From contig JBJKZD010000009.1 in NCBI GenBank assembly GCA_045560765.1, forward strand, positions 620,001 through 684,000: a stretch of DNA of 64,000 nt, in the 5' to 3' direction. Below are positions 34,293 to 43,084 of this stretch, piece after piece. The notes under the pieces were generated by a model. The model was not told where the DNA came from. It saw nothing but the letters and a program-made list of their open reading frames with translations, and did not search any database. A program made the translations under genes and the position numbers. The DNA is from UBA9926 sp913064795 (GTDB lineage Bacteria > Pseudomonadota > Gammaproteobacteria > Pseudomonadales > Azotimanducaceae). Positions within the stretch are counted from its first letter, which is position 1. Each line of letters begins with the position of its first letter.

Positions 34293-35837
34293 ATGCAACA
34301 ACTGAACCCTTCAGAAATAAGCGATATCATCAAGCAGCGAATCGCGCGGCTGGATGTCACAAGTGAGGCTCAAAACGAAGGCACTATCGTCAGTGTTTCT
34401 GACGGTATTGTCAGAATTCATGGTTTGGCTGACGTTCAAAACGGGGAAATGATTGAATTCCCCAACAATCTCTTTGGGTTTGCTCTGAACCTCGAGCGCG
34501 ATTCGGTGGGGGCGGTCGTTTTGGGCGATTATAAAGTGCTTAAAGAGGGCCAGACCGCGCGATGTACTGGACGAATCCTCGAAGTACCGACCGGGCCTGA
34601 GTTGTTAGGGCGTGTTGTAGATGCCCTTGGTAATCCCATCGACGGTAAAGGACCGCTGGGCGCCAAGCAAACATCACCGGTTGAAAAGGTTGCTCCAGGG
34701 GTTATTGCGCGACAGCATGTCGACCAGCCTGTCCAGACAGGGCTCAAATGTATTGATTCGATGATTCCTGTGGGTCGTGGTCAGCGTGAGTTGATTATCG
34801 GTGACCGACAGACGGGTAAAACGGCGATCGCCATTGATGCCATTATTAATCAGCAAAAATCGGGTATTAAGTGCGTCTATGTCGCCATCGGTCAAAAGTT
34901 TTCTTCGATTGCGAACGTCGTAAGAACCCTTGAAGAACATGGGGCGATGGAAAATACCATCATCGTTGCCGCTGGCGCTTCAGATCCAGCGCCCATGCAA
35001 TATATTGCCCCTTATTCGGGCTGCACTATGGGTGAATATTTCCGAGACATCGGTGAGGACGCGTTGATCATTTATGATGATTTGACCAAGCAAGCCTGGG
35101 CTTATCGTCAGATTTCATTGCTGCTGCGCCGTCCACCAGGTCGTGAGGCCTACCCTGGCGATGTCTTTTATTTACATTCGCGCTTGCTAGAGCGGGCCGC
35201 ACGGGTCAATGCTGACTACGTCGAGCAGGAGACTGGCGGAGCGGTCAAAGGTAAGACCGGATCACTCACTGCGCTTCCAATCATCGAAACCCAAGCGGGG
35301 GACGTATCGGCCTTCGTTCCAACCAACGTGATTTCCATTACTGATGGCCAAATATTTTTGGAGTCCGATAAATTTAATTCGGGCGAGCGACCTGCTATGA
35401 ACCCAGGGATATCGGTGTCTCGAGTCGGTGGTGACGCGCAGGTTAAGTTTATGTCAAAGATTTCCGGCGGCATTAAGCTGGCTTTGGCTCAGTATCGTGA
35501 GCTTGCTGCGTTTTCGCAGTTTGCATCGGATCTTGATGAAGCCACTCGGCGACAGCTAGAGCACGGAGAGCGTATTAACGAGCTGATGAAGCAAAAGCAG
35601 TATTCGCCGATGACGGTATCAGAAATGGGCGTCGTGCTGTTTGCGGCAAACGAGCGCTTTTTAGAAGATGTGCCGGTCGAAAAAGTATTGGATTTTGAGG
35701 CGGCATTACTTAGTTATATGCATGCCGAGCATGGGGATTTTATGGCACAGGTTGACCAAGAGGGAGCCTATTCGGATGAAGTGATTGCCTTGATGCGTTC
35801 TGCGATTGAAACCTTTAAGCAAACCCAAACGTTTTAA
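34293..35837 (+). CDS. atpA: ATP synthase F1 subunit alpha
   Basis: Non-catalytic nucleotide-binding subunit of the F1 head, 514 residues. It begins MQQLNPSEISDIIKQRI and carries the P-loop GDRQTGKTAIA (about 169-179), the VYVAIGQK segment, and PAMNPGISVSRVGGDAQ, the family signature. It is immediately downstream of atpH. Confidence 0.98.
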   Translation: MQQLNPSEISDIIKQRIARLDVTSEAQNEGTIVSVSDGIVRIHGLADVQNGEMIEFPNNLFGFALNLERDSVGAVVLGDYKVLKEGQTARCTGRILEVPTGPELLGRVVDALGNPIDGKGPLGAKQTSPVEKVAPGVIARQHVDQPVQTGLKCIDSMIPVGRGQRELIIGDRQTGKTAIAIDAIINQQKSGIKCVYVAIGQKFSSIANVVRTLEEHGAMENTIIVAAGASDPAPMQYIAPYSGCTMGEYFRDIGEDALIIYDDLTKQAWAYRQISLLLRRPPGREAYPGDVFYLHSRLLERAARVNADYVEQETGGAVKGKTGSLTALPIIETQAGDVSAFVPTNVISITDGQIFLESDKFNSGERPAMNPGISVSRVGGDAQVKFMSKISGGIKLALAQYRELAAFSQFASDLDEATRRQLEHGERINELMKQKQYSPMTVSEMGVVLFAANERFLEDVPVEKVLDFEAALLSYMHAEHGDFMAQVDQEGAYSDEVIALMRSAIETFKQTQTF

Positions 35838-35867
35838 GCGCGAAGCACAGGCAGAGTAGATAACGCT

Positions 35868-36728
35868 ATGGCAAATGCGAAAGAGCTAAGAAAGCAGATC
35901 GGCAGTATTAAGAATACGCAGAAGATCACGAGCGCTATGCAAATGGTGGCCGCAAGTAAAATGCGTAAAGCCCAAGACCGTATGGCCCGGGGCCGTCCGT
36001 ATTCGGATCAAATTCGCGCTGTCATCAGCCATATGGCCAATGCTTCCAGTGAATATCCGCACCAGTTCATGAAAGAACGAGATGTCGCTCGCGTAGGCTA
36101 CATCATTGTTACTACGGACAAAGGCTTGTGTGGTGGGCTCAACGTTAACTTGCTGAAAGCGACGGTCCAACACATGAAAGCTTGGAATGATCAGGACGTC
36201 GAAGCAGATCTGTGTTTAATCGGCAACAAAGGGGTTCAGTTTTTCAGAGCCTACGGCGGACGGGTATTAGCCGCAAGCCAGCATTTGAGCGAGACCCCAG
36301 CAGTCGAGGATTTAATCGGCAGTATTAAAGTGATGCTGGACGCGTTTGAAGCAGGCCAAGTCGATAAAATCTTCATCGCCAACAACGTATTCGTCAACAC
36401 CATGGTGCAACAGCCGACGGTCTCTCAATTAGTGCCACTCGATCCGATGGACGATGAAACCTTGCAATCTCGTTGGGACTATTTGTACGAGCCTGAGGCG
36501 CAAGAGCTAATCGATGGTTTAATTACGCGGTATTTAGAGTCCCAGGTGTATCAAGCCGTGGTGGAGAACGTTGCCTGTGAGCAAGCGGCAAAAATGGTGG
36601 CTATGAAGAGCGCAACGGAAAACGCAGGCGAACTCATCGACGAGCTTGAGCTCATCATGAACAACGCCAGACAAGCCGCCATCACACAAGAAATATCAGA
36701 AATTGTCAGCGGTGCTGCAGCGGTTTAA
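35868..36728 (+). CDS. atpG: ATP synthase F1 subunit gamma
   Basis: Rotor shaft of F1, 286 residues. Conserved N-terminal (KELRKQIGSIKNTQKIT, MVAASKMRKAQ) and C-terminal (MKSATENAGELI, NNARQAAITQEISEIVSGA) helices form the coiled-coil axle, and TDKGLCGGLN marks the central domain. Confidence 0.97.
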   Translation: MANAKELRKQIGSIKNTQKITSAMQMVAASKMRKAQDRMARGRPYSDQIRAVISHMANASSEYPHQFMKERDVARVGYIIVTTDKGLCGGLNVNLLKATVQHMKAWNDQDVEADLCLIGNKGVQFFRAYGGRVLAASQHLSETPAVEDLIGSIKVMLDAFEAGQVDKIFIANNVFVNTMVQQPTVSQLVPLDPMDDETLQSRWDYLYEPEAQELIDGLITRYLESQVYQAVVENVACEQAAKMVAMKSATENAGELIDELELIMNNARQAAITQEISEIVSGAAAV

Positions 36729-36761
36729 AGCACCCAACAGAATATAAAGAGAGGATCGATC

Positions 36762-38138
36762 ATGGGTAGTGGACGAATAGTTCAAGTCATTGGTGCAGTC
36801 ATCGATGTGGAGTTCCCGAGGGAAGATGTGCCAAGTGTTTATGACGCACTGGTTGTTCCCAGCAATGATTTAACGCTTGAGGTTCAGCAGCAATTGGGCG
36901 ACGGCGTTGTTCGGACAATTGCCATGGGGAGTTCCGAAGGTGTGAGTCGTGGTCTTGAAGTCACCAATACCAACGAGCCCATCATGGTGCCGGTAGGGGA
37001 AGAAACCCTAGGCCGAATTATGGATGTTTTAGGTAACCCGATCGATGAAAAGGGTCCGATTGGCGAGAAGTCGCGGATGGCGATTCACCGAGACCCACCC
37101 TCTTATGAAGAACAAGCGGGCGGACGAGACCTGCTGGAGACCGGCGTTAAGGTGATCGATCTGATTTGCCCCTTTGCTAAGGGCGGTAAAGTAGGATTGT
37201 TTGGCGGGGCCGGTGTGGGCAAAACCGTGACGATGCTTGAGCTGATTAACAATATCGCCAAAGAACACAGCGGGTTATCTGTTTTTGCAGGGGTTGGAGA
37301 GCGTACGCGAGAAGGAAACGACTTTTATCACGAAATGGATGAGGCTGGGGTCCTTGATAAGATCTCCATGGTCTTCGGACAGATGAACGAGCCTCCTGGT
37401 AACCGTCTTCGAGTGGCGTTATCGGGTTTGACGATGGCCGAGAAGTTCCGTGATGAAGGCAAAGACGTTCTGCTTTTCGTCGACAATATCTATCGTTATA
37501 CCCTGGCGGGCACCGAGGTTTCGGCGTTGCTGGGACGGATGCCATCAGCGGTAGGCTATCAGCCGACATTGGCGGAAGAGATGGGTGTTTTACAGGAGCG
37601 TATTACCACCACTAAATCTGGTTCAATCACCTCGATCCAAGCCGTCTACGTTCCAGCGGATGATTTGACCGATCCGTCACCCGCAACAACCTTTGCGCAC
37701 TTGGACTCAACCGTGACCTTGTCTCGAGATATTGCTTCGCTTGGTATTTATCCTGCAGTAGATCCCCTCGATTCTACGTCTAGACAGTTAGACCCGCTGG
37801 TTGTCGGTCAAGAGCATTATGACGTGGCCCAAGGGGTCCAGAGCGTTCTACAGAAGTACAAAGAGTTAAAAGATATCATCGCTATTTTGGGTATGGACGA
37901 GCTTTCTGAAGAAGATAAGTTGACCGTGTATCGAGCACGCAAAATCAGCCAGTTCTTCTCACAACCGATGCATGTGGCCGAAGTGTTTACGGGTACGCCA
38001 GGTGTGTATGTACCTCTGTCAGATACGATCCGGAGCTTTAAAGGTATTTTAGAAGGCGATTACGATGATCTGCCCGAGGCTGCGTTCAGCATGGTGGGCA
38101 GCATCGAGCAGGCGATGGAGAAAGCGAAGTCTCTGTAA
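36762..38138 (+). CDS. atpD: ATP synthase F1 subunit beta
   Basis: Catalytic subunit, 458 residues. P-loop GGAGVGKTV (about 149-157), the catalytic GERTREGNDF glutamate region, and PSAVGYQPTLAEEMG are visible. The sequence DNIYRYTLAGTEVSALLGR has IYR where most bacteria have IFR; E. coli shares this, supporting gammaproteobacterial origin. Confidence 0.98.
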   Translation: MGSGRIVQVIGAVIDVEFPREDVPSVYDALVVPSNDLTLEVQQQLGDGVVRTIAMGSSEGVSRGLEVTNTNEPIMVPVGEETLGRIMDVLGNPIDEKGPIGEKSRMAIHRDPPSYEEQAGGRDLLETGVKVIDLICPFAKGGKVGLFGGAGVGKTVTMLELINNIAKEHSGLSVFAGVGERTREGNDFYHEMDEAGVLDKISMVFGQMNEPPGNRLRVALSGLTMAEKFRDEGKDVLLFVDNIYRYTLAGTEVSALLGRMPSAVGYQPTLAEEMGVLQERITTTKSGSITSIQAVYVPADDLTDPSPATTFAHLDSTVTLSRDIASLGIYPAVDPLDSTSRQLDPLVVGQEHYDVAQGVQSVLQKYKELKDIIAILGMDELSEEDKLTVYRARKISQFFSQPMHVAEVFTGTPGVYVPLSDTIRSFKGILEGDYDDLPEAAFSMVGSIEQAMEKAKSL

Positions 38139-38168
38139 AACGGGCTCGCGGATAGCAAGGAAAACACT

Positions 38169-38597
38169 ATGGCCACCACGGTACATTGCAGCATTGTCAG
38201 CGCCGAGCAGGAAATTTTTTCGGGCCTCGTTGAGATGGTGGTTGCCAGTGGTACCCTCGGTGAGCTTGGAATTATGCCAGGCCATGCACCGCTGCTCAGC
38301 GGTATCAAGCCTGGCCCGGTGAAGCTTGTCCTAGAAGGCGGGGATGAAGAGATTTTCTTTGCCTCTGGCGGCTTTATTGAAGTTCAACCCACAGCGGTGA
38401 CGATCCTTGCAGACACCGCTATTCGAGCGGATAACATCGATGAAGCGGCAGCCTCTGAAGCCGAGCAAAAGGCCCAAGCTGAATTGAACGATCAGCGCGC
38501 CGAGGTTGATTTTGCACGCGTCAATGCAGATCTTCAGGAGCAGGCGGCGATGTTGCGAACCGTCAGAAAGATGCGGGATCAAAAAAACCGCGTCTGA
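38169..38597 (+). CDS. atpC: ATP synthase F1 subunit epsilon
   Basis: Rotor subunit that can inhibit ATP hydrolysis, 142 residues. The beta-sandwich N-domain begins TVHCSIVSAEQEIFSG with GELGIMPGHAPLL. The C-terminal helical hairpin is rich in Ala, Glu and Arg. It is the last gene of the atp operon, followed by a short stem with a T-run. Confidence 0.95.
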   Translation: MATTVHCSIVSAEQEIFSGLVEMVVASGTLGELGIMPGHAPLLSGIKPGPVKLVLEGGDEEIFFASGGFIEVQPTAVTILADTAIRADNIDEAAASEAEQKAQAELNDQRAEVDFARVNADLQEQAAMLRTVRKMRDQKNRV

Positions 38598-38613
38598 TTG
38601 CGCAGTGTTTGAT

Positions 38614-38639
38614 CCAGCCATCACTCGTTGCTGGTTTTT
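38614..38639 (+). terminator. Possible intrinsic terminator after atpC
   Basis: CCAGC (38614-38618) and GCTGG (38630-38634) form a 5-bp stem with an 11-nt loop followed directly by TTTTT (38635-38639). The short stem makes it a weak terminator, and readthrough to glmU is possible. Confidence 0.5.
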
Positions 38640-38764
38640 CAGTTGAGTGCCTCCATCTAAAAAGCGACCTGGACCCAACCCCGATTGATCTTGTCTCTTG
38701 AACCTATTTCCTCAACGCTTAAGGCGCTGCACCGCCCTTGATTGTGTCGCAAAGCAGAATTTCC

Positions 38765-38905
38765 ATGATCACTTTTGGACCTTATCGTTTATTGCGCTTA
38801 CGGCACTTTAATGCGCGGTTTCTTCTCAATGAGCGTTCACCTCGCGGTGATGTAACGGTTTATCAGTGGTTTCAGCCAAAGCCAGGGTTTAAACTATCGC
38901 GATGA
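38765..38905 (+). CDS. Hypothetical small basic protein upstream of glmU
   Basis: A 46-codon frame (MITFGPYRLLRLRHFNARFL onward, ending KPGFKLSR) not recognised from any family. Its TGA overlaps the glmU ATG in an ATGA tetranucleotide, the same coupling seen at several real gene junctions in this window. It is rich in Arg and aromatic residues. No strong ribosome site precedes it. It could be a real leader peptide coupled to glmU or a chance frame. Confidence 0.4.
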   Translation: MITFGPYRLLRLRHFNARFLLNERSPRGDVTVYQWFQPKPGFKLSR

Positions 38906-40317
38906 AAAATGAGTTAGAAATTTGTGTCCTTGCCGCCGGTAAAGGCACACGCATGAAGACGACTACACCCAAGATGCTACAACCGATCGCGGGCCGCCCG
39001 ATGATTGAGCATGTCGTTGCAGTGGCCAAGCAGCTTGAGCCCACAGCCATCCATCTGATCGTTGGTGAAGATGCCAGCCCAATGCAAGCGCTATTTGCAG
39101 AGCAAACAGACCTGACCTGGGCAGAGCAGCGCGAGCAACTGGGGACTGGACACGCGGTGATGCAGGCGCTGCCCAACATTAAGGCAGATTCCGCGACCCT
39201 GATTCTTTTAGGCGACGTCCCCTTGATCCGAGCAGAAACCCTAGCGCAGCTCACAGTCAGTCACGCGGATATCGTTGTATTGACGATTAATCTAGAGGCG
39301 CCGACGGGTTATGGGCGCATAACCCGGGATGCGCAAGGTCGCGTTACGGGCATTGTTGAAGAAAAAGACGCAACCCCAGCAGAGCGAGACATTAAAGAGG
39401 TCAATTCAGGGTTGTTTTATATTGGGCCGGGTCTTCTGCCGGGCCTGCTGGCTAAATTAACCAATGACAATCGGCAAGGCGAGTTTTATCTCACCGATAT
39501 TGTGGCGCATGCGGTGCAACAGGGGTTGTCGGTTGAGACTGTGAATGTTGCTGATGCCGAAGAAGTTGGGGGCGTGAATGACCTTGCCCAGCTGGCAGCA
39601 GCAGAACGCTATTTTCAGCGTCGCCAGGCCGAGGCTCTGATGCGTGCAGGGGTGCGCATTATTGATCCTGCCCGTATCGATATTCGAGGCGCCGTGACTT
39701 TTGGTATGGATGTGATTGTAGATGTGAATGCAGTGATTGAAGGCCCGTGCCATTTTGCTGGGGGTTCGGTGATTGAGCCGCACTGCGTGATCAAGCAGTG
39801 CCGTATCGGCGCTGGCTCGGTGATCAAGGCGCATTCGAATCTTGAGGGTGCAACGCTTGCCGAGGGTTGCCAAGTGGGCCCTTATGCACGGTTGCGGCCC
39901 GGCGCGGACCTCAGGGATGGCGTTTCTATTGGCAATTTTGTCGAAGTTAAAAAGACGGTCATGGGTCCCGGCAGTAAAGCCAGTCATTTGTCCTATCTGG
40001 GAGATGCCAGTATTGGCGCCGAGGTCAATATTGGTGCAGGCACCATCACCTGTAATTACGACGGGGTTAACAAGTGGCAAACCGTGCTAGAGGACGGTGT
40101 TTTTATCGGTTCAAACACCGCCCTTGTGGCGCCGGTCACCGTTGAAAAGGATGCCACCGTTGGTGCAGGTTCAACGATTACAGGGCAGGTCCCTCGGGCC
40201 GCTTTGGGCGTCGCCAGAGGCAAGCAGCGCAATATTGAAGGCTGGCCAAGACCCGAGAAAATAACGGATGCCCCTGGCCTGGTTAAGAAACAATCCCCTA
40301 TAAAGGACGGAGCCTAA
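38902..40317 (+). CDS. glmU: Bifunctional N-acetylglucosamine-1-phosphate uridyltransferase / glucosamine-1-phosphate acetyltransferase
   Basis: Makes UDP-GlcNAc for peptidoglycan and LPS. The N-terminal pyrophosphorylase domain has LAAGKGTRMKT (about 10-20) and LLGDVPLI. The C-terminal left-handed beta-helix has hexapeptide repeats and the acetyltransferase segment SYLGDASIGAEVNIGAGT with CNYDG. Length 471 fits. glmS follows after 1 nt, joining two steps of the same pathway. Confidence 0.97.
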   Translation: MKNELEICVLAAGKGTRMKTTTPKMLQPIAGRPMIEHVVAVAKQLEPTAIHLIVGEDASPMQALFAEQTDLTWAEQREQLGTGHAVMQALPNIKADSATLILLGDVPLIRAETLAQLTVSHADIVVLTINLEAPTGYGRITRDAQGRVTGIVEEKDATPAERDIKEVNSGLFYIGPGLLPGLLAKLTNDNRQGEFYLTDIVAHAVQQGLSVETVNVADAEEVGGVNDLAQLAAAERYFQRRQAEALMRAGVRIIDPARIDIRGAVTFGMDVIVDVNAVIEGPCHFAGGSVIEPHCVIKQCRIGAGSVIKAHSNLEGATLAEGCQVGPYARLRPGADLRDGVSIGNFVEVKKTVMGPGSKASHLSYLGDASIGAEVNIGAGTITCNYDGVNKWQTVLEDGVFIGSNTALVAPVTVEKDATVGAGSTITGQVPRAALGVARGKQRNIEGWPRPEKITDAPGLVKKQSPIKDGA

Positions 40318-40318
40318 A

Positions 40319-42152
40319 ATGTGCGGCATTGTAGGTGCGGCGGCAGATCGCAACGTGGTTGGTATTTTACTGGAGGGTCTGCAGCGCCTTGAGTATCGGG
40401 GCTATGATTCTGCGGGTCTGACGGTTTTGAGCGAAGACCAGCAGGTGATGCGCTTTCGCGAAGTCGGCAAGGTTCAGAGTCTGCGTGACAAGTGCAAACA
40501 GGCGATGCCCAGGGGGCAAATCGGCATTGCGCATACCCGCTGGGCGACCCACGGCAAGCCGACGGAGCAAAATGCCCATCCGCATGTCTCAAACGATGCG
40601 GTGGCCATCGTTCATAACGGCATTATTGAAAATCATGAGCGCTTAAGAGAGGCGCTCAGTGGTGACGGGTATGTGTTCACTTCAGAGACCGATACTGAAG
40701 TCATGGCCCATTTGGTTGATCAACAGGTGAAGCTAACAGGAGATTTCAGAGCGGGGGTTACTGCTGCTCTGACGCAGCTAGAAGGAGCCTATGCGATCGC
40801 CGTTCAGCACAGAGATTACCCGGAGTGAGTTGATCGGAGCGCGCCAGGGCAGCCCATTGGTGGTAGGGCTTGGCATCGGCGAGAATTTCATCGCTTCTGA
40901 TCCCCAGGCGCTCCGGCCGGTGACCGACCGATTCATCTATCTCGAAGAGGGTGAATTGGTTCAATTGAGCCGGGACGAGATTTCAATTTTTGGCGGCAGC
41001 TCAGATGCAATTGCTAGCCGTACGGTAACCCTCGATGGTCGAGACGATGCGGCGGATAAGGGTAATTACCGGCATTACATGATCAAAGAAATCCATGAAC
41101 AACCCCAAGCGATCCGTAACACGCTGCAAGGGCGTTTGGGTCGTCATGGCGTCCTCGAGCAGGCCTTCGGTGTCGAAGCCAGCGCGCTATTTGAGCGGGC
41201 CGAAGGGGTTCAGATCGTTGCCTGCGGTACGAGCTATTACAGCGCTCAAGTCGCCGGGTATTGGATCGAAGCGCTCGCGGGATTGCCCTGCCGAGTGGAG
41301 ATTGCCAGCGAGTGGCGTTATCGAACCGTTGCCGTTGCGGAAAACACATTGTTTTTGACCATCTCACAGTCGGGAGAGACGGCCGATACTTTAGCTGCGC
41401 TCCGTCAATCGAAGTCCCTCGGGTATCTGGGTAGTTTGTGTATCTGTAATGTCCCGAACAGCTCCTTAGTGCGGGAGTCGGATCTCTCGTTAATGACCGA
41501 GGCAGGCACTGAGATCGGTGTGGCGTCAACCAAGGCTTTTACAACCCAGCTTGCTGATTTGCTCATGTTCGCACTTGCGATTGGCAAGTATCACGGGCTA
41601 GGTGAAGACGATGAGGGAAGGATCGTGAAGGCGCTGCATGACCTGCCCCAGCGATTAGAAGAAACCCTTGCAATCGAACCACAAGTCAAGGTGATGGCCG
41701 AGCAATTGATCGACAAGGATCACGCGTTGTTTTTAGGCCGAGGCGTCCACTACCCCATTGCGATGGAAGGCGCTCTGAAGCTTAAAGAAATCTCCTATAT
41801 TCATGCTGAAGGGTACCCCGCGGGAGAACTAAAACATGGTCCGCTGGCTCTGGTCGATGAGGACATGCCGGTGATTTGTGTTGCTCCCACGGATGAACTG
41901 CTTGAAAAGGTGAAGTCAAACCTTCAGGAAGTCTCCGCCCGCGGTGGTGTGCTCTATGTGTTTACCGATCATCGTGCGGAATTTGGTGATATGAAAGACA
42001 CGCAAGTCGTCATCCTGCCCGCGCTGGACCCTATCGTTGCTCCCATCGCTTTTGTGCTGCCGCTACAATTACTTTCTTATCATGTTGCCGTGCTGCGAGG
42101 TACAGATGTTGACCAACCCCGGAACTTAGCGAAGTCAGTGACTGTTGAATAA
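40319..42152 (+). CDS. glmS: Glutamine-fructose-6-phosphate aminotransferase, apparent +1 frameshift
   Basis: Makes glucosamine-6-phosphate from fructose-6-phosphate and glutamine. The first frame (40319 to about 40821) carries the N-terminal nucleophile cysteine (MCGIVGA) and the glutaminase domain. The second frame (about 40824-42152) continues with SELIGARQGSPLVVGLG, two SIS isomerase domains (SQSGETADTLAALR) and the tail LAKSVTVE. The frames join if one base of CCCGG at 40819-40823 is dropped. As read, translation stops at TGA 40826-40828, which would remove an enzyme usually essential for cell-wall synthesis, so a sequencing error is likely. Confidence 0.93.
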
Positions 42153-42185
42153 GGAGAGTTTTCTCGGTTGGTCGCAAACCATATT

Positions 42186-42413
42186 ATGATTTGTATTAAA
42201 ACAGAAATACCAAAAGAGATTTGTGAAATAGATGACGAATTAAAAGCAATTTATCATTCACACGACACGTTTTGCATTTGGGTTTTCAAATCTAGAGAAG
42301 ATAGAAATAATTTTATGAATGATACGGTTGGCATGAAGAAAGAGGAGAGAGAAAAACATTATTTAGATAATTATGAGAAACCTTGCTACGGACACTCTGT
42401 TACGGTGGAGTAG
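42186..42413 (+). CDS. Hypothetical small protein ending in a GlmS-like SVTVE tail
   Basis: A 75-residue acidic/polar protein (MICIKTEIPKEICEIDDELK at its start) of unknown family, with low-GC codon use unlike its neighbours. An in-frame TTG at 42168, 11 nt after AAGGAG at the glmS stop, is an alternative start. Its last five residues, SVTVE, are identical to the end of GlmS, and the six nucleotide differences from the resident glmS tail all fall in third codon positions. This could be a foreign glmS tail fused to a cassette gene, or chance. Confidence 0.5.
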   Translation: MICIKTEIPKEICEIDDELKAIYHSHDTFCIWVFKSREDRNNFMNDTVGMKKEEREKHYLDNYEKPCYGHSVTVE

Positions 42414-42479
42414 TTTCGAACGATGCATCTAAGGGAAAACCATGGGAAGCTTTAGCAGTAACAAGGGTTTGTTTTTGGA

Positions 42480-42617
42480 ATGATGGGTGTTTTTTTCGGA
42501 ACACTAGGAGTCGCAGCATTTGTCCGCCTCGAAATATCGACAAAAACCTTAAAAGAAAACGGAATTCTTGGCGAGAACTATAAATTGGCGACCACTATAA
42601 ATTGGCGAGAAGTGTAA
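42480..42617 (+). CDS. Hypothetical small protein, possible membrane segment
   Basis: A 45-codon frame beginning MMGVFFGTLGVAAFVRLEIS, a hydrophobic start followed by a polar tail. It is not recognised. The frame 5' of it (ATGGGAAGC at 42442) ends in a TGA that overlaps this ATG, so the two may be one gene broken by a frameshift near 42480. The 3' part contains a 17-bp tandem repeat. Low-GC composition matches the island. Confidence 0.3.
   Translation: MMGVFFGTLGVAAFVRLEISTKTLKENGILGENYKLATTINWREV
42577..42610 (+). repeat. 17-bp tandem repeat in the glmS-downstream island
   Basis: Two adjacent units beginning ACTATAAATTGGCGA at 42577 and 42594 differ only in their last two bases. A partial copy (TTGGCGAGA) precedes them at 42568-42576. 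Confidence 0.75.
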
Positions 42618-42682
42618 AGAGGAATAACGCACCGTTCCAAAACACTCAGTGCCAGTGGAACCGTTAAGAGCGTCTACTTTAT

Positions 42683-42835
42683 ATGAAAAAAAAGCTGTTA
42701 ATTTCGAATTCGATCATGTGGGCAGCAGCGATTCTTGTTGTTGCAATTGTTCAGGAAAAGCAGGTTGCCATTTTGATGCTGGTTATCTTAGCAACAGTTT
42801 CATTAATGTTACTAAAAGATGGAAATAAGGAGTAA
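42683..42835 (+). CDS. Hypothetical small membrane protein
   Basis: A 50-residue frame: basic start (MKKKLLISNS), hydrophobic helix 1 (MWAAAILVVAIV), a short charged turn (QEKQ), hydrophobic helix 2 (VAILMLVILATVSLMLL) and a charged tail (KDGNKE). This helical-hairpin layout is typical of small inner-membrane proteins, including some toxins. No homology is recognised and no partner antitoxin is evident. Confidence 0.5.
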   Translation: MKKKLLISNSIMWAAAILVVAIVQEKQVAILMLVILATVSLMLLKDGNKE

Positions 42836-42901
42836 AAGTAAACGCGTTTATGGACTCGGTCACCGCTGAGTGTGTGCTGTATGAGGCGTTTATTCGCTAC
42901 T

Positions 42902-43084
42902 TTAATCAGTCTCTGGCACATCGGTTTGGTCAATGATGGTCGATTTTAAAATGTCTTCAAAAGCCCCGTCTGCTTGCGTCACAATCAGCCTATCCGAACT
43001 CTGATTATTCAGCTGAGGGTCGATGATGCCGACCGCTTCGAGCACTTCATCGGTCTTCCAGTGCTTAAAAGTGATTTTAACCAT
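42902..43084 (-). CDS. Hypothetical 60-residue protein
   Basis: Starts MVKITFKHWKTDEVLEAVGI and ends with an acidic tail (QTDVPETD). GGAAG stands about 10 nt before the ATG. Composition is ordinary and soluble, with no membrane segment. The frame stays open for 87 more codons upstream, but that part is Arg/His/Ser-rich and looks non-coding. Function unknown. It converges on the glmS island. Confidence 0.5.
   Translation of the reverse strand: MVKITFKHWKTDEVLEAVGIIDPQLNNQSSDRLIVTQADGAFEDILKSTIIDQTDVPETD

Larger units (their letters stand above)
42153..42901. other. AT-rich island immediately downstream of glmS
   Basis: About 750 bp between glmS and the next conserved gene block. GC content is about 29 % over 42181-42360, far below neighbouring genes. 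It holds three small unrecognised reading frames. The 3' end of glmS is the well-known attachment site of Tn7-like elements (insertion about 25 bp after the stop), so this looks like an acquired cassette or remnant. No Tn7 ends or tns genes were seen. Confidence 0.55.

Noticed and set aside
39457..40080. Long antisense reading frame (207 codons) inside glmU
   Set aside because: It mirrors the strongly conserved glmU hexapeptide repeats on the other strand and has no recognisable family or ribosome site.
40815..40830. Programmed +1 frameshift in glmS (GAG followed by TGA, as in prfB)
   Set aside because: No upstream Shine-Dalgarno-like stimulator, and Glu-tRNA cannot re-pair in the +1 frame; the CCCGG run favours a sequencing insertion.
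42153..42901. Intact Tn7-like transposon behind glmS
   Set aside because: No tns genes and no recognisable Tn7 ends; only composition and location support an acquired segment.
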